Source: Pseudaquabacterium inlustre (GTDB lineage: Bacteria > Pseudomonadota > Gammaproteobacteria > Burkholderiales > Burkholderiaceae_C). From it: 64,000 nt of DNA. Numbering within the stretch: position 1 is the stretch's first letter; the number at the start of each line of letters is the position of its first letter. Positions 25,677-33,722 of the stretch are shown piece by piece. The notes under the pieces are model-generated. The model saw nothing but the letters and a program-made list of their open reading frames with translations, made no database searches and was not told the DNA's origin. A program made the position numbers and the translations under genes. Location of the stretch: contig NZ_JBBUTH010000009.1 of assembly GCF_038066595.1 (NCBI RefSeq), forward strand, positions 248,001 to 312,000, in the 5' to 3' direction.

Positions 25677-26703
25677 CGGGCGCGGATCCCTCGGCGAACG
25701 CTTCGGTATCGACCTCGGCGGAGTTGGTGGCGTTGTAGCGCGCGCCGTGGATGGCCTGCGGTGCGAACAGTGCGTCCAGCCGGGCGATCAGGTCGGCCGA
25801 CAGGCGCACACTGGCCGCGCCCAGGTTCTCGTGCAGGTGCTCGACCGAGGTGGTGCCGGGGATGGGCAGCACATGCGGGCCGCGGTGCAGCAGCCAGGCC
25901 ATGGCCAGCTGGGCCGGTGTGCAGCCCGCCTCGCGCGCCAGCTCGGCGTGGCCGTCCAGCAGCTTCAGGTTGTTGGCGTAGTTGCCGGGCGTGAAGCGCG
26001 GCATCGCACGGCGGATGTCCTTGGCGTCAAAGCCGCTCACATCGCGCAATGTGCCGGTCAGGTAGGCGCGCGCCACCGGGCTGAAGGCCACGTAGGCGAT
26101 GCCCAGTTCGGAACAGGCGGCCAGCGTGCCCAGCTCGGCATTGCGGCTCCACAGCGAATACTCGCTCTGCAGCGCGGCCATCGGCGCCACGGCATGGGCG
26201 CGGCGCAGCGTGGCGGTGGACACCTCGCTCAAACCCAGCGCCCGCAGCTTGCCCTCAGCCTGCAGGCGCGCCATCTCGCCCACCGAGTCCTCGATGGGCA
26301 CCTGCTTGTCCCAGCGGTGCAGGTAGTACAGGTCGATCACGTCGGTGCCCAGGCGCTGCAGGCTGGCCTCGACATCGCGGCGGATGCTGGCAGGCCGGCC
26401 GTCGATCACGCGCTGCAAGGCACCGCCGGGCCCCACCGGCTGGCCGGTCATGCCGCCCTTGCTGCACAGCGTGATGCGGCTGCGGTGGGCCTTGAGCACG
26501 CGGCCGACCAGCGACTCGTTGGCACCGAAGCCGTACAGCGCCGCGGTGTCGAACAGCGTCACACCGGCATCGAGTGCCGCCAGCAGCACGCGCTCGCCCT
26601 GCTCGGCCGACACCGGCGCGCCATAGGCATGGCTGAGGTTCATGCAGCCCAAGCCAATGGCCGAGACCTCGAAGGCGCCGATGCGCCGCTGGGGCAGTGC
26701 CAT
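25669..26703 (-). CDS. aldo/keto reductase
   Basis: 344-residue NADPH-dependent oxidoreductase with a TIM barrel. The catalytic tetrad is visible: Asp and Tyr in FDTAALYG, Lys in LCSKGGM, and His in YYLHRWD. The C-terminal cofactor block is VLPIPGTTSVEHLHENLGA. The start at 26703 lies 5 bp after the ligC stop. In this operon a plausible job is reducing an aromatic aldehyde or a ring-cleavage semialdehyde, but that is context only. Confidence 0.88.
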   Translation of the reverse strand: MALPQRRIGAFEVSAIGLGCMNLSHAYGAPVSAEQGERVLLAALDAGVTLFDTAALYGFGANESLVGRVLKAHRSRITLCSKGGMTGQPVGPGGALQRVIDGRPASIRRDVEASLQRLGTDVIDLYYLHRWDKQVPIEDSVGEMARLQAEGKLRALGLSEVSTATLRRAHAVAPMAALQSEYSLWSRNAELGTLAACSELGIAYVAFSPVARAYLTGTLRDVSGFDAKDIRRAMPRFTPGNYANNLKLLDGHAELAREAGCTPAQLAMAWLLHRGPHVLPIPGTTSVEHLHENLGAASVRLSADLIARLDALFAPQAIHGARYNATNSAEVDTEAFAEGSAPGA

Positions 26704-26708
26704 TGCGT

Positions 26709-27662
26709 TCAGCCCGCGTTGAGCTGCTGCTCGAGCTGGTGCAGCACCTGGTAGCAGGGCAGCACCTGGGCCACGCTGCCATTGGGCTCGCGGCCCTCGG
26801 CTATTGCCGAGAAGAACTCGCGGTCCTGCAGCTCGATGCCATTCATCGACACCGCCACCTTGGACACGTCGATCTTCTCTTCCTTGCCGTTGAACAGGTC
26901 GTCGTAACGCGCGATGTACGTGCCCGTGTCGCCGATGTAGCGGAAGAAGGTGCCCAGCGGGCCGTCGTTGTTGAAGCTCAAGCTCAGCGTGCAGATCGCG
27001 CCGTTGGCGGCCTTGAGCTGGATGCTCATGTCCATCGCGATGCCCAGCGTCGGATGGATCGGGCCCTGGATGGCATTGGCCTTCACGATGGGGCTGCCGG
27101 CCTGGTAGGCGAACAGGTCCACCGTGTGCGCGGCGTGGTGCCACAGCAGGTGGTCGGTCCAGCTGCGCGGCTGGCCCAGCGCGTTCATGTTGGTGCGGCG
27201 GAAGAAATAGGTCTGCACATCCATCTGCTGGATGTTGAACTCGCCGGCCTTGATCTTGTGGTTCACCCACTGGTGGCTGGGATTGAAGCGGCGGGTGTGG
27301 CCGCACATGGCCACCTTGCCGGTCTCGCGCTGCACCTGCAGCACTTCCTCGCCCTCGGCCAGCATGTCGCACAGGGGGATCTCCACCTGAACATGCTTGC
27401 CGGCCTTCATGCAGGCGATGGCCTGCTGCGCGTGCATCTGCGTGGGCGTGCACAGGATCACCGCATCCACCTCGGGCAGCGCCAGGCTGTCGGCCAGGTC
27501 GGTGCTGACATGGCCGATGCCGTACTTGGCGGCCACTTCCCTGGTCTTGTCGAGATCACGGCTGACGAGCGAGACGACCTCGACGCCCGCGATGTTCTTG
27601 ATGCCGTCCAGGTGCTTGATGCCGAAGGCGCCGGCGCCGGCGAGTGCGACTTTGATGGTCAT
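26709..27662 (-). CDS. ligC: 4-carboxy-2-hydroxymuconate-6-semialdehyde dehydrogenase
   Basis: 317 residues of the Gfo/Idh/MocA fold. The N-terminal Rossmann motif is GAGAFGIKHLDG, followed by the EIPL segment and the C-terminal domain with GHTRRFNPSHQWV. It oxidises the ring-opened product of PmdAB (as its hemiacetal) to 2-pyrone-4,6-dicarboxylate using NAD(P)+. Sequence style and operon position, directly after pmdB (1 bp gap), agree. Also called pmdC in Comamonas. Confidence 0.93.
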   Translation of the reverse strand: MTIKVALAGAGAFGIKHLDGIKNIAGVEVVSLVSRDLDKTREVAAKYGIGHVSTDLADSLALPEVDAVILCTPTQMHAQQAIACMKAGKHVQVEIPLCDMLAEGEEVLQVQRETGKVAMCGHTRRFNPSHQWVNHKIKAGEFNIQQMDVQTYFFRRTNMNALGQPRSWTDHLLWHHAAHTVDLFAYQAGSPIVKANAIQGPIHPTLGIAMDMSIQLKAANGAICTLSLSFNNDGPLGTFFRYIGDTGTYIARYDDLFNGKEEKIDVSKVAVSMNGIELQDREFFSAIAEGREPNGSVAQVLPCYQVLHQLEQQLNAG

Positions 27663-27663
27663 G

Positions 27664-28518
27664 TCAGTTGTTCTCCAGAATCAGATGGCCCACCGCAGTG
27701 TTGCTGGCAGGCACGTGATAGAAGCGGTGCTTGACCGTGGGCTTGGGGCCGCCGGCCACATCGGCCATCGCGCCGCGGGCGATCAGCCACATCACCAGCT
27801 CGATGCCCTCGCTGCCGGCCTCGCGCACGTAGTCGATGTGCGGCACCTGGCTGCAGGCCTGCGGGTCGGCGATCATCTGGTCGAGCCAGGCGTTGTCCCA
27901 CTCGCGGTTGATCAGGCCGGCGCGCGCGCCCTGCAGTTGGTGGCTCATGCCGCCGGTGCCCCAGATCTGCACGTTCAGGTCTTCGTCGAAGCTCTCCACC
28001 GCGCGGCGGATGGCCTGGCCGAGTGCGAAGCAGCGCTTGCCCGAAGGCACCGGATATTGCACCACGTTGACCGCGAACGGGATCACCTTCACCGGCCAGG
28101 CTTCGGGCTGGCCGAACATCAGCGACATCGGCACCGTGAGGCCGTGATCCACGTCCATCTTGTTCACGATGGTCAGGTCGAACTCGTCCTGGATGACGCT
28201 GTGGGCGATGTGCGAGGCCAGCTCGGGATGGCCCTGCACCACCGGCACCGGGCGCGGGCCCCAGCCTTCGTCGGCCGGCTTGAACTCGGCCGCGCAGCCG
28301 ATGGCAAACGTCGGGATCAGCTCCAGGCTGAAGGCCGTGGCATGGTCGTTGTAGACCAGGAACACCACGTCGGGCCGGTTGTCCTTCATCCACTGCTTGC
28401 TGGGCTCGTAGCCCTTGAACAGCGGCTGCCAGTACGGGTCGCTGCTCTTGCCCAGGTCGAGCGCGGCGCCGATGGCCGGCACGTGCGAGGTGTAGACGCT
28501 GGCGGTGATCTTGGCCAT
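27664..28518 (-). CDS. pmdB: protocatechuate 4,5-dioxygenase beta subunit
   Basis: 284-residue catalytic subunit that opens protocatechuate between C4 and C5 using Fe(II) and O2. Ligand and base positions match LigB: TSHVPAIGAAL, VYNDHATAFSLE, WGTGGMSHQLQG and SEGIELVMWLI. CAAEFKPADEGWGPRPVP is near-identical in style to Sphingobium LigB. Start overlaps the pmdA stop by 1 nt (TGATG). This is the main protocatechuate enzyme of the window, embedded in the full downstream pathway. Confidence 0.95.
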   Translation of the reverse strand: MAKITASVYTSHVPAIGAALDLGKSSDPYWQPLFKGYEPSKQWMKDNRPDVVFLVYNDHATAFSLELIPTFAIGCAAEFKPADEGWGPRPVPVVQGHPELASHIAHSVIQDEFDLTIVNKMDVDHGLTVPMSLMFGQPEAWPVKVIPFAVNVVQYPVPSGKRCFALGQAIRRAVESFDEDLNVQIWGTGGMSHQLQGARAGLINREWDNAWLDQMIADPQACSQVPHIDYVREAGSEGIELVMWLIARGAMADVAGGPKPTVKHRFYHVPASNTAVGHLILENN

Positions 28519-28934
28519 CAGGCTTGTTCCTTGTTCGATTGCGTGGCGGCCTTCTCGCCGATGTAGCGGTTGCCTTCGGCCGAGCGGCCGCCGGCCAGCA
28601 TCATGGCGGCGTACTGTTCCTGGGTCATGCCGGTCATGCTGGCGGCCATGTACTGGAAGCTCTTGCCATCGGTGGCGCCGATCTTGGCCAGGAAGTAGAT
28701 GTTGCCGCCGGCGGCGATGCAGCGGTTCAGGTCGCGCGTCAGCACGCCCTGCTTCTGCTCCTCGGTCATCGGCCACTGGTCGAGGTAGGCACGTTCATCG
28801 GCCTTGAAGCGCTCGCGGTTGTCGGCCTTCATCAGGCTCATGCAGAACTGGTTGAGCCAGTAGCCCTTGCGCGACTGCTCGGCATCGAAGATGGTGGTGC
28901 CGGGGATGTCCTTGTACGGCTTGTCGAGTGCCAT
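28518..28934 (-). CDS. pmdA: protocatechuate 4,5-dioxygenase alpha subunit
   Basis: 138 residues, matching LigA length. Helical lid over the PmdB active site; blocks IPGTTIFDAEQSRKGYWLNQ, KADNRERFKADERAYLDQW, TRDLNRCIAAGGNIYFLAKI. The C-terminal part (GMTQEQYAAMMLAGGR) is longer than in the second copy. Coupled to pmdB and 30 bp downstream of the tannase-family gene. Confidence 0.94.
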   Translation of the reverse strand: MALDKPYKDIPGTTIFDAEQSRKGYWLNQFCMSLMKADNRERFKADERAYLDQWPMTEEQKQGVLTRDLNRCIAAGGNIYFLAKIGATDGKSFQYMAASMTGMTQEQYAAMMLAGGRSAEGNRYIGEKAATQSNKEQA

Positions 28935-28964
28935 CGCGGCCTCCTTGTGGGTGCTTGTAGTGGG

Positions 28965-30710
28965 TCAGCGTGTGCAGGCGAAGCTGGCGGCGGCGTTGAC
29001 ATCGCCGCTGCCCTGGTAGCGCGGCCAGGCCGGCCATTCGCACAGTGGGCGGGCGCGCTGCACGGTGAAGGGTGCCTTGGGTGCCTGCTCCACCAGTTGC
29101 AGGCCGGCCGGGGCGCGGCCCTTCTCCACCCAGTCGGCCAGGGCCTGCAGCATGTCCACCTGCGACGGCGCACCGCTGCCCACATGGTCGACGCCGGGCG
29201 CGGTGTACAGGCGCAGGAACTCGGCCGTCTTGCCCGCGCCCATGCGGGCCTGCACCGATTCGACATAGCCGATGCCGGCGTACGGGCTCTGCGCGTAGTC
29301 GGCCATGTTCTCCAGCACGATCAGCTTGCCGCCGCGGGCATGGAAGGCCGACAGGTCGGGGTTGGTGGCGTCCATCAAAGCCGACACCTCGCGCACGCGG
29401 GCGGCGTACTTCTCTGGCGTGACCTGGCGCGGGTCGATCTTGGGGTCGCGCGCGTACACGTACTGCAGCGCACCGGCGCCGTACACCCAGGCGATGCTGT
29501 TGTCGGCCGCGGGCGGCACGGCCGGCGGTGCCTTGCCCAGCCACCAGCTCAGCCAGCCGCCGGTGGGGCCGTAGCTGGTGGTGTTCTCGCCCGAGACGCC
29601 CCAGCCGGGGTAGTCGGTCAGGCCGTTGGCCAGTGTGAACGGGAACCGGTACGGCGAATGCAGGGCCTGCACCGCCTTGACCTGGGCATCGCTGAGGCAG
29701 TTGTCGCTGGCCGGCGCGCCGCCGCTGGTCTGGCAGCGCAGGCGGCTGACGTCGAAACGCCCGCGGCAGCCCGCCGCGTCACTGACGATGCCATCGGCCA
29801 CGCCGTCGGCGGCGTCGCAGGCGGCCAGCACGGCCTCGTGCACCAGCTTCACCTGGGCCGGGCGGATCCAGCCGCCGTCCATCGTGGCGATGCCGTTGCG
29901 CGCGCCGGCAAACTGCAGGCCGGTCCAGTGCAGCACCGGCACGCGGCTGAAGATGCCGTCAAAGTCGGCCGGGTAGCGCTGGGCCATCATCAGACCCTCG
30001 CGCCCGCCCTCGCTGCTGCCCACGAAGTACAGCTTGTCCGGCGCGCGGCCATAGGCCTGGCCCATCACCGCCACAGCCACATCGCGCACCTTCTTGTACG
30101 AGGCGTGGAAGAAGTTCAGCGCCGCCTCGTCGTTCAGCGCAAAGGCCTGGGGTGCCTCGCCGGGCTTGGTCTGGTGGCCCGAATCGGTGCCGTAGGTGAC
30201 ATAGCCCCGGGCCAGCGGCGCCGGTTGGTCGAAGCGCGCCGCAGGCAGCAGGCCCAGGCCGGTGATCAGCGTGCCATTGAAGCCGCCACCGCCGTACTGC
30301 ACCGAGCGGCCGTTCCATTGCGCCGGCAGGTTGATCTGGAACTGGATCGGTGGCGCCTTCAAATCCACCGGCGCGATCTGGCCCAGCACCTTGCAGTAGG
30401 CCGGCGTGGCCGGGGTGATCAGCGCCGCGGGCGTGGGCCCGCGTTCGGCCACGGCGATGGGCGCGGCCGATTGCCAGCTGGCCGAGTCGATGCGCGCCGG
30501 ACCGCTGGCCAGCTTGGCGCTGGCGCCGATCTGGCCCGGTTCGATGATCTGGCCGGCCAGACTGCGGCAGGTGTCCGCCACGTTGCGCATCGGCGCCGTG
30601 GCGCCGGCCGTCGCCGGGGTGCTGTCGGGCTTGGACGACATCCAGGAACAGCCCGCCAACGTGGCGGCTGCGGCGGCTACAGCGGTGGTGGCAATCAGTC
30701 GGTGGGCCAT
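28965..30710 (-). CDS. tannase/feruloyl-esterase family lipoprotein, MHETase-like
   Basis: 581-residue exported ester hydrolase. The lipobox TLAGC gives lipidated C21. The alpha/beta-hydrolase core has nucleophile S233 in VGSSEGGREG, acid D471 (ENMADYAQ) and H509 (PGVDHVGSG). A Ca-site-like segment (CDAADGVADGIVSD, about 298-311) and a lid with WLSWWLGK lie between. Blocks RPLCEWPAWPRYQGSGD, SSEGGREG and SWWLG closely resemble my recollection of Ideonella sakaiensis MHETase. In tannases and MHETase a Cys precedes the nucleophile and another follows the His (CS-D-HC disulfide); here they are S232 and V510, so both are lost together. Located in the protocatechuate operon, it probably releases an aromatic acid from an ester; substrate unproven. 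Confidence 0.88.
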   Translation of the reverse strand: MAHRLIATTAVAAAAATLAGCSWMSSKPDSTPATAGATAPMRNVADTCRSLAGQIIEPGQIGASAKLASGPARIDSASWQSAAPIAVAERGPTPAALITPATPAYCKVLGQIAPVDLKAPPIQFQINLPAQWNGRSVQYGGGGFNGTLITGLGLLPAARFDQPAPLARGYVTYGTDSGHQTKPGEAPQAFALNDEAALNFFHASYKKVRDVAVAVMGQAYGRAPDKLYFVGSSEGGREGLMMAQRYPADFDGIFSRVPVLHWTGLQFAGARNGIATMDGGWIRPAQVKLVHEAVLAACDAADGVADGIVSDAAGCRGRFDVSRLRCQTSGGAPASDNCLSDAQVKAVQALHSPYRFPFTLANGLTDYPGWGVSGENTTSYGPTGGWLSWWLGKAPPAVPPAADNSIAWVYGAGALQYVYARDPKIDPRQVTPEKYAARVREVSALMDATNPDLSAFHARGGKLIVLENMADYAQSPYAGIGYVESVQARMGAGKTAEFLRLYTAPGVDHVGSGAPSQVDMLQALADWVEKGRAPAGLQLVEQAPKAPFTVQRARPLCEWPAWPRYQGSGDVNAAASFACTR

Positions 30711-30786
30711 GCTTGTCTCCTGAAATGGTCCTGTTGTGTCGAACGCTGCGAGGTCACTGACCCCACCCAGCAGTCGCCGCGGAACC

Positions 30787-30835
30787 GGCTTCGCCGGGCC
30801 GCTGGCGGCGCCCCCTGGGGGGACGCGGCGAAGCC
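30787..30835. repeat. intergenic GC-rich hairpin (repeat R4)
   Basis: GGCTTCGCCG (30787-30796) pairs perfectly with CGGCGAAGCC (30826-30835); inside is CCCCCTGGGGGG (30811-30822). It fills most of the 138-bp gap between ligI and the esterase gene, within one operon. It probably adjusts mRNA decay or partial termination between the two genes. Confidence 0.6.
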
Positions 30836-30848
30836 GCTTCGGGGGGAG

Positions 30849-31790
30849 TCAAAGTTCAGGCCAGTACAGGCGCATCGGGTTGTCGACCAGCAGCTTGCGT
30901 TGCAGCTCGGCCGTGGGGGCAATGTGCGGGATGAAGTCGACCAGCAGGCCGTCGTCGGGCATGTGGTCCTTCAGGTTGGGGTGCGGCCAGTCGGTGCCCC
31001 ACAGCACGCGGTCGGGGAACTCTTCCACCACCTTGCGCGCAAACGGCACGACATCGCGGTAGGCCGCCTGCTCGCCGTTCAGCGCCTTGGGACCGGTGAC
31101 GCTCAGACGTTCGGGGCAGCTGACCTTGCTCCACACGTTGGGATGCTGGCGCATGAACTTCAGGAACAGCTGGAACTCCGGGCCGTCGATGGGCTTGCTG
31201 ACATCCGGCCGGCCCATGTGGTCGACCACCACGGTGGTGGGCAGCGCGGTGAAGAAGTCCCACAGCTCGGGCAGGTCCACCGCCTCGAAATAGATCACCA
31301 CATGCCAGCCCAGCTGGGCGATGCGGCCGGCGATCTCCATCAGCTCGTCCTTGGGCGTGAAGTCGACCAGGCGCTTGACGAAATTGAAGCGCACGCCACG
31401 CACGCCGGCGGCGTGCAGCTGCTGCAGCTCGTCATCGGTGATGCTGCGCCGCACGGTGGCCACGCCGCGCGCCTTGCCGCCGCTGGCGAGACAGGCATCG
31501 ACCATGGCGCGGTTGTCGGCGCCGTGGCAGGTGGCCTGCACGACCACGTTGCGCGCAAAGCCCAGGTGGTCGCGCAGCGCGAACAGCTGCGCCTTGCTGG
31601 CGTCACACGGCGTGTACTTGCGCTCGGGCGCATACGGGAACTCGGCGCCGGGGCCGAACACGTGGCAGTGCGCATCCACCGCGCCGGCGGGCAGCTGGAA
31701 CCTGGGCTTGGCGGGGCCGGTGTACCAGTCCAGCCAGCCGGCGGTCTTGGTGAAGTCACCCGAGGTGGGCTTGTCGTTGGCTTGGCTCAT
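30849..31790 (-). CDS. ligI: 2-pyrone-4,6-dicarboxylate lactonase
   Basis: 313-residue amidohydrolase-fold enzyme that hydrolyses 2-pyrone-4,6-dicarboxylate to 4-oxalomesaconate without a metal. Diagnostic blocks: GAVDAHCHVFGPG, TCHGADN, FEAVDLPELW, VVDHMGRPD and LWGTDWPHPN. Start at 31790 gives a short N-terminal extension before the barrel. Lies 5 bp after the DUF1932 oxidoreductase gene. Also called pmdD. Confidence 0.95.
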   Translation of the reverse strand: MSQANDKPTSGDFTKTAGWLDWYTGPAKPRFQLPAGAVDAHCHVFGPGAEFPYAPERKYTPCDASKAQLFALRDHLGFARNVVVQATCHGADNRAMVDACLASGGKARGVATVRRSITDDELQQLHAAGVRGVRFNFVKRLVDFTPKDELMEIAGRIAQLGWHVVIYFEAVDLPELWDFFTALPTTVVVDHMGRPDVSKPIDGPEFQLFLKFMRQHPNVWSKVSCPERLSVTGPKALNGEQAAYRDVVPFARKVVEEFPDRVLWGTDWPHPNLKDHMPDDGLLVDFIPHIAPTAELQRKLLVDNPMRLYWPEL

Positions 31791-31795
31791 GGGGG

Positions 31796-32734
31796 TCAAT
31801 CCTTCTTTGAATTCACGTGGGCCAGGATGCGGTCGGCCTCGGTGCGCCAATCGGCGCTGCGGGCGAAGCCGGCCGCACCCCGGGTGCCGAACAGGCCGGC
31901 ATCGCCCAGGTCGGCCACCCAGGCCTGGCGCTCGGCCGTGCCGCTGGCGCTCCAGGGCGTGAGCCCGGCGTCCTTCACCGTCTCGGCCACTTCGCGCACC
32001 TCTTCGCTGCGGCGCCGGCCATGCTCGATGACGCGCTGGAAGAAGTAGGCCGCCTGCTTCTCCCAGTCGATGCCGGGAAAGGTCTCGACCAGGCTGGCCA
32101 CCACCGCGTCTTCCACACCGTAGTGGCGCGCGGCGGTGAAGCTCTCGATGACCATGGCCTCCAGGCCCTTGATCATCACGCTGCGGCACATCTTGGTGGC
32201 GCTGGCCACGCCCAGGCGCTCGCTGGCCAGCTTGCTGGCAAAGCCCAGCGCATTGATCAGCGGGCTGAGCTCGGCGGCCGAGGCGCCGCCCAGCAGCAGC
32301 GGCACCCTGATGCGGTACGGCGGGATGCTGGTCATCACCGCGCCTTCCACGTAGCGCCCCCCTGCCCCGTCGATCAGCGCGGCCGCGCGCTGCTTGGCGC
32401 CGGGCGAGGCCGAGTTGAAGTCGAGGAAAAAGGCGCCGCGGGCGATGTGCGGCGCGCAATCGGCGGCCACCGGCACGGCCTGGCTGGCGGTGACGGCGCT
32501 GACGATGAAGTCACTGCCCGCCGCCAACTCGGCGGCCGATGCGGCCAGCACCACGCCGTGCTGTGCGGCATGGCTGCGCAGCGGCTCGCGAACCTCAGAG
32601 GGGGCCGGGCTGGCCAACTTCAGGTCCCAGGCGCTGACTGCCACGCCCTGGACGCGCAGGTCCTCGGCCAGGATCTTGCCCACCTCGCCGTAGCCGACGA
32701 GGCCCACACGCCATTGCTTGGGATCGGTGTTCAT
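31796..32734 (-). CDS. NAD(P)-binding oxidoreductase with DUF1932 domain
   Basis: 312 residues: an N-terminal Rossmann domain (VGLVGYGEVGKILAEDL) of the beta-hydroxyacid dehydrogenase type, then a helical DUF1932 domain (about 190-265, with GVASATKMCRSVMIKGLEAM). The lysine of SATKM corresponds in position to the catalytic lysine of hydroxyisobutyrate dehydrogenases. No step of the textbook protocatechuate 4,5-pathway after LigC needs such an enzyme. It sits between ligI and the transporter-protein gene, where one might look for the missing 4-oxalomesaconate isomerase. Role unknown. Confidence 0.82.
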   Translation of the reverse strand: MNTDPKQWRVGLVGYGEVGKILAEDLRVQGVAVSAWDLKLASPAPSEVREPLRSHAAQHGVVLAASAAELAAGSDFIVSAVTASQAVPVAADCAPHIARGAFFLDFNSASPGAKQRAAALIDGAGGRYVEGAVMTSIPPYRIRVPLLLGGASAAELSPLINALGFASKLASERLGVASATKMCRSVMIKGLEAMVIESFTAARHYGVEDAVVASLVETFPGIDWEKQAAYFFQRVIEHGRRRSEEVREVAETVKDAGLTPWSASGTAERQAWVADLGDAGLFGTRGAAGFARSADWRTEADRILAHVNSKKD

Positions 32735-32741
32735 GCTCGGT

Positions 32742-33710
32742 TCAATCCGGGGTGATCTTGGCGGCGCGGATCAGCCGCTCGTAGCGCGCATGCTCGGCCT
32801 TCAGGTGGGCGGCAAAAGCCTCCTGCGTGGCCGGCGCCACCTCGCCGCCCACGGCGGCCAGGCGGTCCTTGATGTCCTGCGTGGCCAGCGCGCGTTGCAC
32901 GGCGCCGTGCAGTTGCGCCACCTTGTCCCTGGGCATCGCCGCCGGCCCCATCAGGCCGTACCACACCGAGGCCTCGAAGCCGGGATAGCCGCTCTCGGCG
33001 ATGGTCGGCACATCGGGCAGCGTGGCGGCGCGGCTGGCGCTCAGCACCGCCAGCACGCGCAGCTTGCCGCTGCGCGCGTGCGGCAGCACCTCCAGCGCAT
33101 TGACGGCCAGCACCGGCACCTGGCCACCGATGACATCGGTGATGGCCTGGGCACCGCCCTTGTAGGGCACGTGGAACAGGTCGATGCCCGCCGCGCGGGT
33201 GAACAGTTCCACCGCCAGATGCGGCGTGGCGCCGTTGCCCGGCGTGGCGTAGTTGATGGTGTTGGGCTTGCCCTTGGCGGCCGCCACCAGTTGCGCCAGC
33301 GTCTGGTAGGGCGAAGCCGGGTTCACCGCGATGACCACCGGCACCCGGCCCACCAGCGAGATGGCCACCAGATCCCGTTCGGCATCGAAAGGTTGCGGCT
33401 GGTACAGCGCCATGTTGGCGGCCACGGCATTGGCCGCCATCAGCAGCGTGCTGCCATCGGCCGGCGCGTCGATGGTGGCCTTGATCGCCAGGTTGCTGCC
33501 GGCGCCGGGCTTGTTGTCGACGATGAAGAGGAGGCCCAGGTCGGCCTGCAGGCGCTGGGCGATGGCACGCGCGATCACGTCCACCGCGCCACCGGCGCCA
33601 TAGCCCACCAGGATCTTCACCGGCTTGCCACCGGCCTGGGCCGAAGCCAGGCCCGGGATGGCCGCAGCCGTGGCCGACAGCAGCAGGGAGCGGCGATCAA
33701 CGCGGGTCAT
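32742..33710 (-). CDS. Bug/TctC family periplasmic solute-binding protein
   Basis: 322 residues. The signal peptide starts TRVDRRSLLLSA, a twin-arginine-like motif, with likely cleavage at LASA|QA. The mature protein has the Bug hallmarks ILVGYGAGGAVDVIARAIA, VDNKPGAGSNLA, and VPYKGGAQAITDVIGGQV. Family members bind carboxylates for tripartite tricarboxylate transporters; TphC of Comamonas binds terephthalate. No TctA/TctB membrane genes are nearby, so it must use components encoded elsewhere. It lies within the protocatechuate operon, 12 bp after ligK, and probably binds an aromatic acid. Confidence 0.9.
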   Translation of the reverse strand: MTRVDRRSLLLSATAAAIPGLASAQAGGKPVKILVGYGAGGAVDVIARAIAQRLQADLGLLFIVDNKPGAGSNLAIKATIDAPADGSTLLMAANAVAANMALYQPQPFDAERDLVAISLVGRVPVVIAVNPASPYQTLAQLVAAAKGKPNTINYATPGNGATPHLAVELFTRAAGIDLFHVPYKGGAQAITDVIGGQVPVLAVNALEVLPHARSGKLRVLAVLSASRAATLPDVPTIAESGYPGFEASVWYGLMGPAAMPRDKVAQLHGAVQRALATQDIKDRLAAVGGEVAPATQEAFAAHLKAEHARYERLIRAAKITPD

Positions 33711-33722
33711 CGCTGCGCTCGT

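Noticed and set aside
28524..32048. 1174-codon plus-strand open frame opposite the protocatechuate operon
   Set aside because: Translation is low-complexity His/Gly/Arg/Ala-rich with no family pattern, and it is antisense to five well-supported genes. It is the usual GC-rich shadow frame.
31796..32734. Calling the DUF1932 protein the missing 4-oxalomesaconate isomerase
   Set aside because: It has a Rossmann dehydrogenase fold, unlike PrpF-type LigU/GalD; position alone is not enough.
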